The position numbers and the translations under genes are program-made. The notes beneath the pieces were generated by a model. It did no database searches and had not been told where the DNA came from. It was given only the letters and a program-made list of their open reading frames with translations. From Epiperipatus broadwayi (lineage: Eukaryota; Onychophora; Udeonychophora; Euonychophora; Peripatidae), in assembly GCA_028023455.1 (NCBI GenBank), contig JAQFVV010006638.1, forward strand, positions 308,001 through 372,000: a stretch of DNA of 64,000 nt, given 5' to 3'. This document shows, piece by piece, positions 63,763 to 64,000 of the stretch. Positions within the stretch are counted from its first letter, which is position 1. Each line of letters opens with the position of its first letter.

Positions 63763-63967
63763 TATATTTTATTATAAATTTAATTGAAGTTATTTATTTG
63801 ATCTAATCATCCAATCTCATTGCGAGGATGGACACATAAGCCTCCACTGACAAAGAGTACACCATATATTTTATTAAAAATTCAATTGAAGTTATTTATT
63901 GGATCTAATCATCCACTCTCAGTGCAAGGATGGATAGATTAGTCCCCCACTGACAATGAGTACACCA
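63763..63967. repeat. 102-bp tandem duplication
   Basis: 63763-63864 and 63865-63967 match with modest divergence. Both carry TTGAAGTTATTTATT, ATCTAATCATCCA, GGATGGA, CCACTGACAA and GAGTACACCAT. The GCAAGGATGG part resembles motifs near 36000 and 39120, so the unit may belong to a dispersed family. Confidence 0.88.
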
Positions 63968-64000
63968 TTTAACATAAACACCAAGAGAACTTTTTTCATG

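Overview
This is an AT-rich eukaryotic window, most likely from an animal. Its style fits a mollusc, and I lean towards a cephalopod: long (TA)n and (ATT)n arrays and mixed LINE, Ty3/Gypsy, Penelope-like and hAT debris in long low-complexity DNA. That placement is an inference. I found no host protein-coding gene. Short exons in large introns cannot be excluded by eye, but every recognisable protein belongs to a transposable element.

Layout. 1-9.7 kb is old AT-rich DNA with a decayed gag relic (about 1.8-2.5 kb) and a dispersed repeat (6.7-7.9 kb) whose inverted partner lies at 47-48.2 kb. 15.3-17.1 kb is a non-autonomous DNA transposon with terminal inverted repeats, a perfect 8-bp target duplication and internal minisatellites. 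17.3-22.2 kb is a nearly complete two-ORF LINE (L1/Tx1-like features). Its ORFs overlap by 8 bases and ORF2 carries one frameshift just before the reverse transcriptase. 23.8-25.1 kb holds the decayed 3' end of a Penelope-like element (GIY-YIG nuclease remnant and a hammerhead-like core) abutting a gag fragment.

26.17-27.12 kb is the most notable locus. It has two 357/358-bp inverted arms plus a 136-bp direct repeat giving a 456-bp tandem period, and the whole is bounded by a perfect 13-bp direct repeat. Each arm carries a hammerhead ribozyme motif, one per strand; the plus-strand one has every conserved core base and all three helices. It reads as a retrozyme-like element, probably moved by Penelope-type machinery.

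30.9-34.7 kb is a minus-strand Ty3/Gypsy relic (reverse transcriptase, RNase H, integrase, LTR-like end) next to a 5'-truncated LINE related to the 17 kb one. 48.2-51.3 kb is a second Gypsy relic lacking its RT/RNase H core and interrupted by a 484-bp hAT-type MITE with an 8-bp target duplication. A partner MITE lies at 60.8-61.2 kb. The rest is microsatellites (several (TA)n tracts sit inside unique-sequence palindromes), a 760-bp purine tract, recent two-copy tandem duplications of 70-102 bp, a tRNA-like relic, and unassigned AT-rich sequence.

The autonomous families represented could have supplied enzymes to the non-autonomous ones: Penelope-type RT for the retrozyme, a hAT transposase for the MITEs. 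No intact enzyme gene is present, except perhaps LINE ORF1.
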